64,000 nt of DNA from Draconibacterium halophilum (GTDB taxonomy: Bacteria; Bacteroidota; Bacteroidia; Bacteroidales; Prolixibacteraceae). The number at the start of each line of letters is the position of its first letter. The stretch's first letter is position 1. Positions 27,503 to 36,429 of the stretch are shown here, in pieces. The DNA is taken from NCBI RefSeq assembly GCF_010448835.1, contig NZ_CP048409.1, forward strand, positions 2,736,001-2,800,000. The letters are read 5' to 3'. The notes below the pieces were generated by a model. That model saw only the letters and a list, made by a program, of their open reading frames with translations. It did not search any database and had not been told where the DNA came from. The translations under genes were made by a program, and so were the position numbers.

Positions 27503-28450
27503 TTAATTTTCACCGGTTTTTTCGCGAACCAGATTGGCTAGTTGAACCCTGCTTTTCACCCCGGTTTTAGTGAAAATACGATGATTATGATCCTTTACTG
27601 TCTGTATGGTTATAAACAATTCGTCGGCAATTGCTTTATTTGATTTTCCACTACAAATTTCCAGAATGATCTCTGCTTCGCGTTTCGATATTTCATAAAA
27701 CGTACAAAACGATTGAAAATCCATGTTTTCATTTTCGCTGATTGTTTGATTTTTAAGGCGAATAATTGCCGGAAGAAGTAGGTTGCAGGCAAACAGTATA
27801 ATTAATGCAATGCAGGTTGAAATATATCCGAACTGATTGAAGAAGAACATTACACCGGAATAAAGTACGGTACCGGCAAAAATAATGAGTACTTGTTTCT
27901 TATTCATCCCAGTTTCTTTTAGCAAACCCACATCCTTTGTTTTTCTGAAAAAGGGGAGCAGAAAAAACAAATAAACGACCAGGTTTAGTAGTACTAAAAT
28001 CCGTACAACAAAAAGGTCGGCATTTTGTGGTACAACAACATGGCCTTTCTGAATGAGAAAAAAGAGGGCAAAAGCCAACACTACAAAAGTAGGAAAGAAG
28101 CTAAAAATAAATGATTTTGTCAATCGACGACCATTAATATTATTGGCAAACTTCAAAAGCATAAACCAACTTACAACCATAAACGGAATTCCAATTATTG
28201 GGATAAATACCGATAACTTAGCACTTATTGCATCGCTGATATTTAGATCTGCAATTACTAAACGTAGGCTAATATTCCCCCAAACTCCATAAAAAAGGAA
28301 TGAGAACAGAAATATTTGCTGATACAGCAACGTGGTAAATACCGGCTTTCTATTTTGCTGGTAGAGCTGATAGGCAAGCATTATTCCCATGGCCGAAATT
28401 CCGGCTGAAATAATAAATGTAATAATGTATGCTATAATTTTAATCAACAT
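27503..28450 (-). CDS. membrane-bound LuxR-family transcriptional regulator
   Basis: 315 residues. The N-terminal 225 residues hold about seven membrane helices (for example IIAYIITFIISAGISAMGIML and VLIIFAGTVLYSGVMFFF); the C-terminal 65 are a LuxR/GerE helix-turn-helix (YEISKREAEIILEICSGKSNKAIADEL, TVKDHNHRIFTKTGVKSR). The DNA-binding part is thus tethered to the membrane with no separate kinase. Four ACTAC/GTAGT-type dyads lie directly upstream. Divergent from a small membrane protein. I infer it senses a membrane or lipid signal. Confidence 0.85.
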   Translation of the reverse strand: MLIKIIAYIITFIISAGISAMGIMLAYQLYQQNRKPVFTTLLYQQIFLFSFLFYGVWGNISLRLVIADLNISDAISAKLSVFIPIIGIPFMVVSWFMLLKFANNINGRRLTKSFIFSFFPTFVVLAFALFFLIQKGHVVVPQNADLFVVRILVLLNLVVYLFFLLPFFRKTKDVGLLKETGMNKKQVLIIFAGTVLYSGVMFFFNQFGYISTCIALIILFACNLLLPAIIRLKNQTISENENMDFQSFCTFYEISKREAEIILEICSGKSNKAIADELFITIQTVKDHNHRIFTKTGVKSRVQLANLVREKTGEN

Positions 28451-28454
28451 AAAA

Positions 28455-28544
28455 ACTACTTAAGTAGTGTACTACAATTTTACGCACTTTGCCCGTGCAG
28501 CGCTAACTACGAAAGTAGTGAATTTACTAAATCCAACTTTAGTA
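28455..28544. promoter_or_regulatory. cluster of ACTAC/GTAGT dyads between divergent genes
   Basis: ACTACTTAAGTAGT (28455-28468, perfect palindrome), GTAGT-GT-ACTAC (28464-28475), ACTAC-GAAA-GTAGT (28506-28519) and TACTAAA-TCCAAC-TTTAGTA (28525-28544). The first touches the luxR start. Staphylococcal BlaI/MecI operators contain TACTAC/GTAGTA arms, so the nearby BlaI-like repressor is a candidate; LuxR autoregulation is the alternative. Confidence 0.55.
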
Positions 28545-28654
28545 GGAAGGATTTTTTTGAGATATAGCCTAGATTTGAATAACAATTACAAAAAACAATG
28601 TTCAGGTGCCGGGAGGTGCCACTCAGAAAACAAAAAACATTAAAAACAAAAACA

Positions 28655-29368
28655 ATGGAAAGTTTAAAGTATTTTGAATTAAGACCATCGGCAGGTGGAA
28701 GTTTTAGTTACGGTTGGAGAAAGATGTTTGAAAAATCATTCCTGCCACTTCTTGTAGCCGTAATAATTGTAGGACTTTTAAATGGTCCCGGATATGGATT
28801 TAAAGGAGAGTGGCATGGAGGGGATTTTAATGGCATCGGATTATTACTAGTACCTCTTGCATTATTTGCACTCGCGTATGGTGTACTATTTATACCTATT
28901 ATTAAGTATGGCGAAAAAAAGCTGTTCTTAAATGCCATGAGAGATGAAGAGGCCGACCTAAAAGTGATGTTTGAAGGCTTCAAAACTCAATATTTAAATA
29001 TCGTATTGGCCAACTTAATTGTTGTCGCTCTGGTGATTGTTGGCTTTTTTATGCTAATAGTACCGGGTATTATTGTTGCGTGCCGATTGGCATTTGTGCC
29101 TTACCTGGTAATGGATAAAGAACTGGATGCTATGAAAGCTGTTGAAAAAAGCTGGCAAATGACACGCGGTTATGGTTGGACCATTTTTGGAATGGCAATT
29201 CTATCAATCTTTGTTTTTATTGCCGGATTAATCGTATTCTTTGTGGGAGCCATATTTTCAGTAATGTGGATTCATGCAGCATTTGCAACACTTTATGCTT
29301 CGGTGGCCGGTGAGAAAGAGGATGAAAATCCAATCCCGATTTTAGGAGTTAACGAAGTAGAAGAATAA
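28655..29368 (+). CDS. polytopic membrane protein, unknown function
   Basis: 237 residues from the ATG at 28655 (MESLKYFELRPSAGGSF); an in-frame ATG 19 codons upstream is less likely because the intervening residues are basic and unlike a leader. Five or so hydrophobic helices (LPLLVAVIIVGLLNG, GLLLVPLALFALAYG, IVLANLIVVALVIVGFF, FGMAILSIFVFIAGLIVF) and AFVPYLVMDKELDAMKAVEKSWQ in the middle resemble YciC/DUF975-type integral membrane proteins, whose role is unclear. Divergent from the LuxR gene and may be its target. Confidence 0.7.
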   Translation: MESLKYFELRPSAGGSFSYGWRKMFEKSFLPLLVAVIIVGLLNGPGYGFKGEWHGGDFNGIGLLLVPLALFALAYGVLFIPIIKYGEKKLFLNAMRDEEADLKVMFEGFKTQYLNIVLANLIVVALVIVGFFMLIVPGIIVACRLAFVPYLVMDKELDAMKAVEKSWQMTRGYGWTIFGMAILSIFVFIAGLIVFFVGAIFSVMWIHAAFATLYASVAGEKEDENPIPILGVNEVEE

Positions 29369-29395
29369 AAAACAAAAAACAAGTTCAAGTAAAAG

Positions 29396-29422
29396 AGGCC
29401 CGGATTTTTCCGGGCTTTTTGT
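29396..29422 (+). terminator. terminator after the membrane protein gene
   Basis: GCCCGG-ATTTTT-CCGGGC followed by five T; a stable stem of GC pairs. Confidence 0.85.
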
Positions 29423-29472
29423 TTTTATATGCTATCCTTTGTGTATTTTGGTATTTCATTTCCATTTATAAA

Positions 29473-32355
29473 ATGAAGAAACTATTTCTATTGGTTCTTG
29501 TGTTAGCAACCTTTTTTGCTCAGGCTCAGTATTTCAATACCGGACAGGATCCGGCGTCGTTAAAATGGCGGCAAATTAATACTACCAATTTTCAGTTGAT
29601 ATATCCGGATTATTATGAAGAGCAGGCACAGGTTTTAGCCCAAAAACTGGAGATGGTTTACGATTTTGGAAGCTATTCTTTAAAACATAAACCGGGAAAA
29701 ATTTCGGTAATCCTTCACACGCAAACAGTACAGTCGAACGGCTTGGTTGCTTATGCGCCCAAAAGATCGGAATTTTATACTACACCTCGTCAGTCAATTT
29801 ATCCGCAAGACTGGCTGGAACAGCTGGCTTTGCACGAATTTCGTCATGTTGTGCAGATCGATAAGTTAAATTCAGATTTACCCAAAATCATTAAAATTAT
29901 ACTGGGCGAACAGGGTACGGCTTTGCTATTCGGAGCATATTTGCCCTGGTGGTTTATTGAAGGCGATGCAGTTGTAAGCGAAACTGCTTTGGGCAATTTT
30001 GGGCGCGGACGTTTTCCTTCGTTTTTGATGGAACATCAGGCACAGGTGGTTGACAACAAAACATTTTCGTACGACAAAGCATACCTTGGTTCATTTAAAG
30101 ATTATGTGCCGAACCACTATCAATTGGGCTATTATTTGGTGGCCAGTTCAAGAGAACGATACGGAAGTGATATCTGGGAAAAGGCCTTGAAAAGAGTAGG
30201 GACCAAACCATTTTCGTTAACTCCTTTTAATAAAGCACTAAAATTGGAAACCGGTTTGGGAAAAGTGCAGCTTTACGAATCGATATTCGACAGCCTGGCA
30301 ACCGAGTGGACAAATACCAATGCACAATTTGAAGGTGCTCCATCAACTCAACTCTCAAAAAAATATAAAACCTATACCAATTACTTGTACAAACACTGGC
30401 TCAACGGTAATGAGCTGGTTGCCTACAAAACAGGATTAGATGTGGTTTCTTCTTTTGTTAAGATCAACACAAAAACAGGTGACGAAAAGCGATTAATCAC
30501 TCCGGGATCTATTTTTGAAGAATCGGTAAATTTCAAAGGAGAATGGATTGTTTGGGCAGAAAAAGTACCCGATGTTCGCTGGTCGCATAGTGGGCTTTCG
30601 CAAATAAGAATATTCAACGCGGCTACGAAAAAAATGTATTCTGTATCTCCTGAATTTAAAGCATTTGCTCCGGCACTTTCGCCTGATTTAAAAGAGGTTG
30701 CCGTTGTGGAAACCAATTTTTCCAGCGAAAATTATTTAACGGTTTACGATATCTCCAGCGGGAAAATGAAATACCGCTATCAAACCGGGAATAACAATTT
30801 TTTCTTCTCGCCGGTTTGGCTTAACCAGTACGAATTGATTTATGTGCTGCTGAATGATAATGGAAAACAAATTGCAAAAGTCAATCTGCAAAATAATGAG
30901 CAAACCTTTCTTCCGGGAACAGAACTTGGAGAGATTAAACAGCTGCAAATTTCTGGAAACAACCTGTATTTTATTAGCAGCTATTCCGGAAAAAATGCGC
31001 TTTTTGTATACAACTTAACCAGTTCTGAAATTAAACAAGTATACGAACCTCGTTTTGATGTTGCTTATCCGGCTATTCTGAAAAACGGAACAATTGCACT
31101 TAGCGATTACACAGGAAATGGTTTTCGTATTATCGAATTTCAGCCGGAAAATACAGTGCCGATAGACGAAGTCTCACAAGGCAACTGGCCACTTGCAAAT
31201 TCTATGCAACAGCAAGAGCCCGGTATTGTTGACTTTTCGCGTGTTGATACTACTAAACTGTTTACATCACAGGATTATAACAAACCGAAACATCTGTTTA
31301 ATTTTCATAGTTGGGCACCTGTTTTTGTCGATCCCGACAATTATGAGTTTTTGCCCGGTGTTAGTTTAATGTCGCAAAATAAATTAGGAACCGCATTTAC
31401 CACTTTGGGCTATAAATGGGACACCAGTGAAGAAACAGGGCATTTTTATGGTAGGTATACTTATAAAGGATGGTTTCCGGTTTTCGATTTGGAAGTGACC
31501 GGCGGTAAGCGCGCTAGGCAAGATTTGTTGATTACAGAATACCTCGATCAGAACGACCAGGTTGTTAGCAGAGACACTACACTCGAAAACTACAAATGGA
31601 ATGCAACCTCTTTAAACGCCAATATGCGTATTCCTTTAAATTTATCGCGGGGAGCATATTCCCGATTGTTACAACCTGAAGTTGGTTATCAGTTGGCACA
31701 TTACGGTAAAGAAAAATCAACTCCCGATGAATTTAATACCGGAAGTTTTCATTCGCTATCGTACCGGCTTTACTACTACCAATTGCTGCGCAGAAGCCAT
31801 CAGGATATCTATCCCAATTTTGGATTTTCGGTAGAAGGGAATTTGCGCCACTCGCCATGGCAGGCAGATGAAATGGGAAGTTTACACGCTGCAGCTGCAA
31901 ATGTTTACCTACCGGGTTTTTTGAAAAATCACGGCATACGGTTGTATGGAGGCATACAAGATAAAAGCTCCGGAAATTTCCTTGGATTTTCTGATGCAGT
32001 TCGCTTTCCTCGTGGATGGACTAAAATAGAAACGGAGCAAATGCATACTTTGTCGATGAATTATGCCTTACCTCTTGTAAATCCTGATTTAAGCATTGCA
32101 GGACTTACCTACATCCGCAGGATAAGTGCAACGCTTTTTGCCGATTACGCAAATCTGAAAGGAAGTTACCATGGTGGAGAAATGCATGCAAAATTTAATG
32201 CAGATATATCTTCGTATGGTATCGAGGTGTTGGGCGATGTTAATTTCTTCCGGTTCTATGCTCCGGTAAAAATAGGAGTAAGAGCTTCGTACTTAAGGGA
32301 GATTGAAGATGTTGGCTTCGACCTTTTACTGTCTGTTGACTTTAATTCTTTGTAG
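29473..32355 (+). CDS. outer-membrane-associated metalloprotease/propeller/barrel protein
   Basis: 960 residues from the ATG at 29473, after which a signal peptide runs to AQAQY (an earlier in-frame start adds 18 residues). Parts seen: an N-terminal peptidase region with LALHEFRHVVQ (His121, Glu122, His125) and WFIEGDAVVSE as a likely third zinc ligand; a PD40/WD-like propeller (about 300-600, SPDLKEVAVVE, SPVWLNQYELIYV); and a C-terminal region with alternating strands (about 640-960), likely an outer-membrane barrel. Probably handles a surface or periplasmic protein substrate. Confidence 0.75.
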   Translation: MKKLFLLVLVLATFFAQAQYFNTGQDPASLKWRQINTTNFQLIYPDYYEEQAQVLAQKLEMVYDFGSYSLKHKPGKISVILHTQTVQSNGLVAYAPKRSEFYTTPRQSIYPQDWLEQLALHEFRHVVQIDKLNSDLPKIIKIILGEQGTALLFGAYLPWWFIEGDAVVSETALGNFGRGRFPSFLMEHQAQVVDNKTFSYDKAYLGSFKDYVPNHYQLGYYLVASSRERYGSDIWEKALKRVGTKPFSLTPFNKALKLETGLGKVQLYESIFDSLATEWTNTNAQFEGAPSTQLSKKYKTYTNYLYKHWLNGNELVAYKTGLDVVSSFVKINTKTGDEKRLITPGSIFEESVNFKGEWIVWAEKVPDVRWSHSGLSQIRIFNAATKKMYSVSPEFKAFAPALSPDLKEVAVVETNFSSENYLTVYDISSGKMKYRYQTGNNNFFFSPVWLNQYELIYVLLNDNGKQIAKVNLQNNEQTFLPGTELGEIKQLQISGNNLYFISSYSGKNALFVYNLTSSEIKQVYEPRFDVAYPAILKNGTIALSDYTGNGFRIIEFQPENTVPIDEVSQGNWPLANSMQQQEPGIVDFSRVDTTKLFTSQDYNKPKHLFNFHSWAPVFVDPDNYEFLPGVSLMSQNKLGTAFTTLGYKWDTSEETGHFYGRYTYKGWFPVFDLEVTGGKRARQDLLITEYLDQNDQVVSRDTTLENYKWNATSLNANMRIPLNLSRGAYSRLLQPEVGYQLAHYGKEKSTPDEFNTGSFHSLSYRLYYYQLLRRSHQDIYPNFGFSVEGNLRHSPWQADEMGSLHAAAANVYLPGFLKNHGIRLYGGIQDKSSGNFLGFSDAVRFPRGWTKIETEQMHTLSMNYALPLVNPDLSIAGLTYIRRISATLFADYANLKGSYHGGEMHAKFNADISSYGIEVLGDVNFFRFYAPVKIGVRASYLREIEDVGFDLLLSVDFNSL

Positions 32356-33280
32356 CCAAATTTAAAAATATTCAAGGTGAAATTTTAGTCTTTCATTTTA
32401 AAGAACCTTAAAAAAACAGAATTTACGTCCACTTATTTTATTTGTTACCATTTGTTGTATCATCTGATTTTATGCTAAAATATTGTATATGTGGACTCTA
32501 TGTTGCTAAACTTCCGTTTTTAAGCTTTTGAGAATGGGCCAGATAAATAGTTGCGAGGAATTATGCACAAATATTTACAGCATTTTTAGCAAAAACATCA
32601 AAAACGAAAGGAAAGGGACAGCTTTTAAATATTAAGCTATAAAATATAAAAGAGTTTCAACTTTGCTTCAAGTATTCTTCCTGTAAAATATTTATAACAA
32701 TAAGTTGAAAATTGTTTAACAGAGCCAGATGATGATGTTACAATATTAGTGTAGCCACTCCTGAATTTTACAATTCAAGAGTGGCGTTTGATATTAATGT
32801 AACCATTACTGTAGCATCTTGTCATTAACAAAGTATACATGTGTAATCTCCTTAGTCAGTCAATACTTCACAAATATAAACTACGAATATCTAAATCAGA
32901 ATAAATAGTATCTCAAATAAAGACTATTTGTAAATATGTAATTTTATAAAATAATACTTGTTTAGATTTATAAAATATAATTACATAAAATGGGATGGTA
33001 TTGCATCTCTTGTCTATGTATAAATATGCGCCGCATGAATTACAACTTATATGTCTGTATATCTGTTTTTTATATAATCTATATTAAGTGCATTACCATA
33101 TATTTTTAAAATATAAGGTACTTTTCCAGATATTACAAGTATTAAATCTGAAATAGTGTTGTTTGTCAGCTTATTAATGAAATTATATAAAGTGATATAA
33201 CGATGTAAATGTTAGAGTTTACCGACAACTTAAAATATGCAAATAGTATAAAGTTTGTTGCTATATCCAAAAATAATATT
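32356..33280. other. AT-rich intergenic region with one large hairpin
   Basis: About 925 bases without a convincing gene. A near-perfect stem GCCACTC / GAGTGGC with inner TGAATT/AATTCA lies at 32754-32785, followed only by GTTTG, so it may be a weak terminator or the 3' end of a small RNA. Upstream of it CAACTTTG (32660-32667) is a poor -7 match. The remainder is poly-A/T. Confidence 0.45.
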
Positions 33281-33288
33281 TACATTTG
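33281..33288 (+). promoter_or_regulatory. -7 box of the XRE gene
   Basis: TACATTTG fits TAnnTTTG; TTTG lies 23 bases upstream (33254-33257), slightly long. The start codon follows 66 bases later. Confidence 0.4.
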
Positions 33289-33354
33289 TTTTTGAAGCAT
33301 ACACGAAGTCTGTTGGACGCATGACAAATGTATCTTTAAAACACACCTTGAAAA

Positions 33355-33771
33355 ATGAAAGATCGAATTAAGAATTTTATCGAAGCAAAAGGAATCTCAG
33401 CAGGTGAACTTGCCGCTGTTGTTGATGTGCAACGATCTAATATTTCACATATTCTGAATGGGAGGAACAAACCCGGAGCTTCGTTCATCGAGAAATTGTT
33501 ACTTGAGTTCCCTGATTTAAACGCTCGCTGGCTACTTACCGGTGAGGGAGATATGTTTGGAGGACAAGCTTCAGTAAACAATAATCCGCAGCAACGACTG
33601 CCTATAACTGAAGAACCGATAAAAGAGCAGCCTATGGAAAAAAAATCAATAGAGAAAAACCTTGTTCAGGAAAAGAGTATTGAAAAGCCTGCAATGGCAT
33701 CAAATAGCGAAATAGATAAAATGGTAATTATGTATCGCGATGGTACATTTAATATATACAAACAACGTTAA
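33355..33771 (+). CDS. XRE-family helix-turn-helix regulator
   Basis: 138 residues: N-terminal HTH (KNFIEAKGISAGELAAVVDVQRSNISHILNGRNKPG, about 6-45), a polar linker with repeated KS/EK (65-120) and a short C-terminal segment EIDKMVIMYRDGTFNIYKQR. This layout is widespread in Bacteroidota and is not tied to a known regulon. The gene sits alone in AT-rich DNA next to several hairpin units. No S24 domain. Confidence 0.85.
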   Translation: MKDRIKNFIEAKGISAGELAAVVDVQRSNISHILNGRNKPGASFIEKLLLEFPDLNARWLLTGEGDMFGGQASVNNNPQQRLPITEEPIKEQPMEKKSIEKNLVQEKSIEKPAMASNSEIDKMVIMYRDGTFNIYKQR

Positions 33772-33911
33772 CAAAAAACATTTAGAATGTATAAAAAGCC
33801 AGGTAAAAAGTATGATGATGTTCAATCACTTGTTTGACAAAGATATTTAATGAAGAACTGGGGGTATTTTAAAGAACTAAATAGTAGAAATTTAACAATA
33901 AACAGAATAAA

Positions 33912-34029
33912 AACATTTGTATAATACATGTTGTAGAGAATTGTAATCGTTTTACACAAGGTATTTGACCTCCAAATGGTGGTTAAACCAGAGTAACAAA
34001 GAGGGCTGTATTTATACGGCCCTCTTTTG
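33912..34029 (+). ncRNA. candidate small RNA unit 1 (or terminator of the XRE gene)
   Basis: A weak promoter AACATTTG (33912-33919) and a strong terminator AGAGGGC/GCCCTCT (34000-34025) with TTTTG, about 100 bases apart, with no start-stop frame of any length. The hairpin could instead end the upstream XRE transcript, so this is the weakest of the three units. Confidence 0.25.
34000..34029 (+). terminator. intrinsic terminator
   Basis: AGAGGGC (34000-34006) and GCCCTCT (34019-34025), loop of 12, followed by TTTTG. Confidence 0.75.
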
Positions 34030-34150
34030 TATATATAGGATTACAGAACTAACTGTAGAAAATAATCAGATAATAAAACATATGTAAACACCAATGGTTA
34101 AAGTGTTTACAAAATAAATAATAAAATATTTACAAAATATATCACAAAAG

Positions 34151-34301
34151 TTTGCATATGTAAATTAATAGTTTCATATTTGTAACAACAATACAACAAT
34201 AAGACAGGATGATTAAAACAATATAGATTCAATTTACAAACCCAATTTAAGTTGATAAATCCAGAAGTCGCTTGGCCACTAGAAATAGTGGCCATTTCTG
34301 G
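34151..34301 (+). ncRNA. candidate structured small RNA unit 2
   Basis: TTTG (34151-34154), 20 bases, CATATTTG (34175-34182) is one mismatch from consensus. About 80 bases after it is a two-level hairpin: CCAGAA/TTCTGG outside (34261-34266, 34296-34301), GGCCACTA-GAAA-TAGTGGCC inside (34274-34293). A possible RNA of roughly 110 bases. No coding frame. The poor T-run after the stem leaves the 3' end uncertain. Confidence 0.35.
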
Positions 34302-34356
34302 TATATAGAAGTATTGTTTGCACATAACATGTAATTATGAAAAAGTACAGAATAGT

Positions 34357-34470
34357 TTTGGAAATGTAAATATTAGCGTGTACATTTGTATACATATAAA
34401 CAAAGACCCTTATTTTTTACCTAATTTAAATATTACATAGAAGGCCGTTATTCAACGGTCTTTTTCTTTT
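34357..34470 (+). ncRNA. candidate small RNA unit 3
   Basis: A perfect promoter, TTTG (34357-34360), 20 bases, TACATTTG (34381-34388), followed about 50 bases later by a terminator AAGGCCGTT-ATTC-AACGGTCTT (34441-34462) and TTTTTCTTTT. An RNA of about 70 bases with no protein frame is predicted. The pyrK promoter (34507) is separate, so this is more than a leader. Confidence 0.45.
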
Positions 34471-34506
34471 AGGCACATAGAATAAACTCAAAAACAATAA
34501 TTATTC

Positions 34507-34514
34507 TATTTTTG
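34507..34514 (+). promoter_or_regulatory. -7 box of pyrK
   Basis: TATTTTTG, a consensus TAnnTTTG. It decides the pyrK start: a GTG at 34514 would overlap the promoter, so the ATG at 34532 is used. Confidence 0.6.
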
Positions 34515-34531
34515 TGGCAAAATCAGAATAC

Positions 34532-35308
34532 ATGCCAAAAAAGTTTGTTAAAGAATTCAAGGTAATTGAAAATAGTGCGTTAAATGCTACAAACTTTCTT
34601 ATCAGAGTTCAATCGGATACCAAGCTGCCGGAGATAAAACCGGGTCAATTTGTAAATGTAGAAATACGGGACGCGGAAGAGATCTTTCTTCGCCGGCCTT
34701 TTTCAGTATTTGAAGTTGATTCTGAGCAGAATGTAATCTCTATGATCGTTAAAATATTGGGGAGAGGATCTCGTAAATTAACGGAGATTAAAGAGGGAAG
34801 TACGCTTAGTTTGGTTTATCCTTTGGGAAAAACTTTTACATATCCTGCTGCTGACGATAAGATTCTACTGATTGGTGGAGGGAGCGGTGTTGCACCAATG
34901 CTGTTTTTAGCAAAAGAATCCGGATTACCGGTTGAGAACGTTGATATTTTGTTGGGGGCGCGATCAAAAGAGGATCATATAAATGTAGATGTATATAAAA
35001 AATATGCCAGTTTACATTATGCATCCGAAGATGGTTCGCTTGGTGAAAAGGGATTTGTAACACAGCATTCGGTATTTACCAATAACTTAAATTCATACAG
35101 TAAAATATATGCCTGTGGGCCGGATGGCATGATGCGTGCCATTGCAAAAGAGGCAAAAGCTGCAAATGTATCTTGCGAAGTATCGCTCGAGAACCTTATG
35201 GCCTGTGGATTTGGTGTATGTTTGTGTTGTATAGAACCTACAAATAAAGGAAACCTGTGTGTGTGTACTGAGGGGCCGGTGTTTAACATTAATGATTTGA
35301 AATGGTAG
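34532..35308 (+). CDS. pyrK: dihydroorotate dehydrogenase electron-transfer subunit
   Basis: 258 residues from the ATG at 34532. A ferredoxin-reductase-like FAD/2Fe-2S protein: FAD-binding RRPFSVFEV, NAD-binding GGGSGVAPM, and cysteines CGFGVCLCC plus CVC near the C-terminus for the iron-sulfur cluster. It passes electrons from PyrD to NAD in pyrimidine synthesis and partners the overlapping pyrD (7 bases). The pair indicates the class 1B, heteromeric, NAD-linked enzyme. Own promoter directly upstream. Confidence 0.95.
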   Translation: MPKKFVKEFKVIENSALNATNFLIRVQSDTKLPEIKPGQFVNVEIRDAEEIFLRRPFSVFEVDSEQNVISMIVKILGRGSRKLTEIKEGSTLSLVYPLGKTFTYPAADDKILLIGGGSGVAPMLFLAKESGLPVENVDILLGARSKEDHINVDVYKKYASLHYASEDGSLGEKGFVTQHSVFTNNLNSYSKIYACGPDGMMRAIAKEAKAANVSCEVSLENLMACGFGVCLCCIEPTNKGNLCVCTEGPVFNINDLKW

Positions 35309-36213
35309 ATTTAAAAGTAAAATTACACGATATAGAATTTAAAAATCCGGTAACACTGGCATCGGGCACCTGTGGTTTCGCGCGCGAAACAGCTGAGTTT
35401 TTCGAACCCGGGCTGCTTGGAGGCTATTTTCTGAAAGGAACAACGCTTAAAAACCGCGATGGAAATAATTACCCGCGAATGGCGGAAACCCCATCAGGAA
35501 TGTTAAATGCTGTTGGTTTACAAAATAAAGGCATTGATTACTTTATTGAAAACATTTATCCTGATATTGTTGATTACGATTCACAATTGATTATAAATGT
35601 AAACGGTTCGACTGTTGAAGATTATATTGCTTTAACAGAGAAAGTTAACGAACTGGATAAAGTAAATGCCATCGAACTGAATATATCGTGCCCTAATGTG
35701 AAGGAAGGCGGAATGGCTTTTGGCGTTAGTTGTCCGGGAGCAGAAATGGTTACCCGCGAAGTACGAAAAGTATACGACAAGACGCTTATTGTAAAGTTGT
35801 CGCCAAATGTTACCGACATTACAGAAATTGCCCGGGCTGTAGAAGGACAGGGGGCTGATGCTGTGTCGTTGGTAAATACCTTTTTGGGAATGGCCATAGA
35901 TGCCGAAAAAAGAGAACCACTTTTATCTACTATAACCGGCGGATTATCCGGACCGGCAATAAAACCGATTGCATTACGCATGGTTTGGCAGGTTGCCAAC
36001 GCCGTTAAAATTCCTGTTGTTGGAATTGGCGGCATAATGACTGCTGCCGATGCCATTGAGTTTATGCTGGCAGGAGCTTCAGTTGTCCAGGTTGGTACAG
36101 CAATATTTAAAGATCCGATGATTCCCGTGAAGATTGTAGAAGGTATCGAAGATTATCTGAAACGCCATAACATGCAGTCTGTCAAAGAATTAATTGGGAG
36201 TTTACAAGTGTAA
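35302..36213 (+). CDS. pyrD: dihydroorotate dehydrogenase, class 1B catalytic subunit
   Basis: 303 residues, TIM barrel. Converts dihydroorotate to orotate. Family features: start FKNPVTLASGTCGF, NGLQNKGIDYF-type loop as AVGLQNKGIDYF, ELNISCPNVKEGG followed by the GVSCPG segment with the class 1B catalytic Cys, and the FMN-binding VVGIGGIMTAADAIEF near the end. Overlaps pyrK by 7 bases; cytoplasmic. Confidence 0.95.
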   Translation: MVDLKVKLHDIEFKNPVTLASGTCGFARETAEFFEPGLLGGYFLKGTTLKNRDGNNYPRMAETPSGMLNAVGLQNKGIDYFIENIYPDIVDYDSQLIINVNGSTVEDYIALTEKVNELDKVNAIELNISCPNVKEGGMAFGVSCPGAEMVTREVRKVYDKTLIVKLSPNVTDITEIARAVEGQGADAVSLVNTFLGMAIDAEKREPLLSTITGGLSGPAIKPIALRMVWQVANAVKIPVVGIGGIMTAADAIEFMLAGASVVQVGTAIFKDPMIPVKIVEGIEDYLKRHNMQSVKELIGSLQV

Positions 36214-36332
36214 TACACATTTATTTCTATATACTTCTGTACATAACTTTTGTCATTCGATAAAATCGATCTGAGATAAATACTATTTAGTACGATTTTT
36301 CCTGATTTTTCTAGTTAAAATACTTTTAATTC

Positions 36333-36340
36333 TATTTTTG
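36333..36340 (+). promoter_or_regulatory. -7 box of the 2-oxoacid dehydrogenase genes
   Basis: TATTTTTG, consensus TAnnTTTG, about 90 bases before the E2 ATG at 36430. A TTTTC-rich stretch lies at the -33 distance but is not exact. Confidence 0.45.
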
Positions 36341-36429
36341 CACAAATTTAAAATTGCAATCTGAACATTTCAATTTTTGTTCTGTTGTACTAAGTGCAAA
36401 TAGCAAAACATAGATTAAAAGTATTTATT

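Noticed and set aside
34514..34531. GTG start for pyrK six codons upstream
   Set aside because: It overlaps the TATTTTTG promoter, so transcription would start downstream of it.
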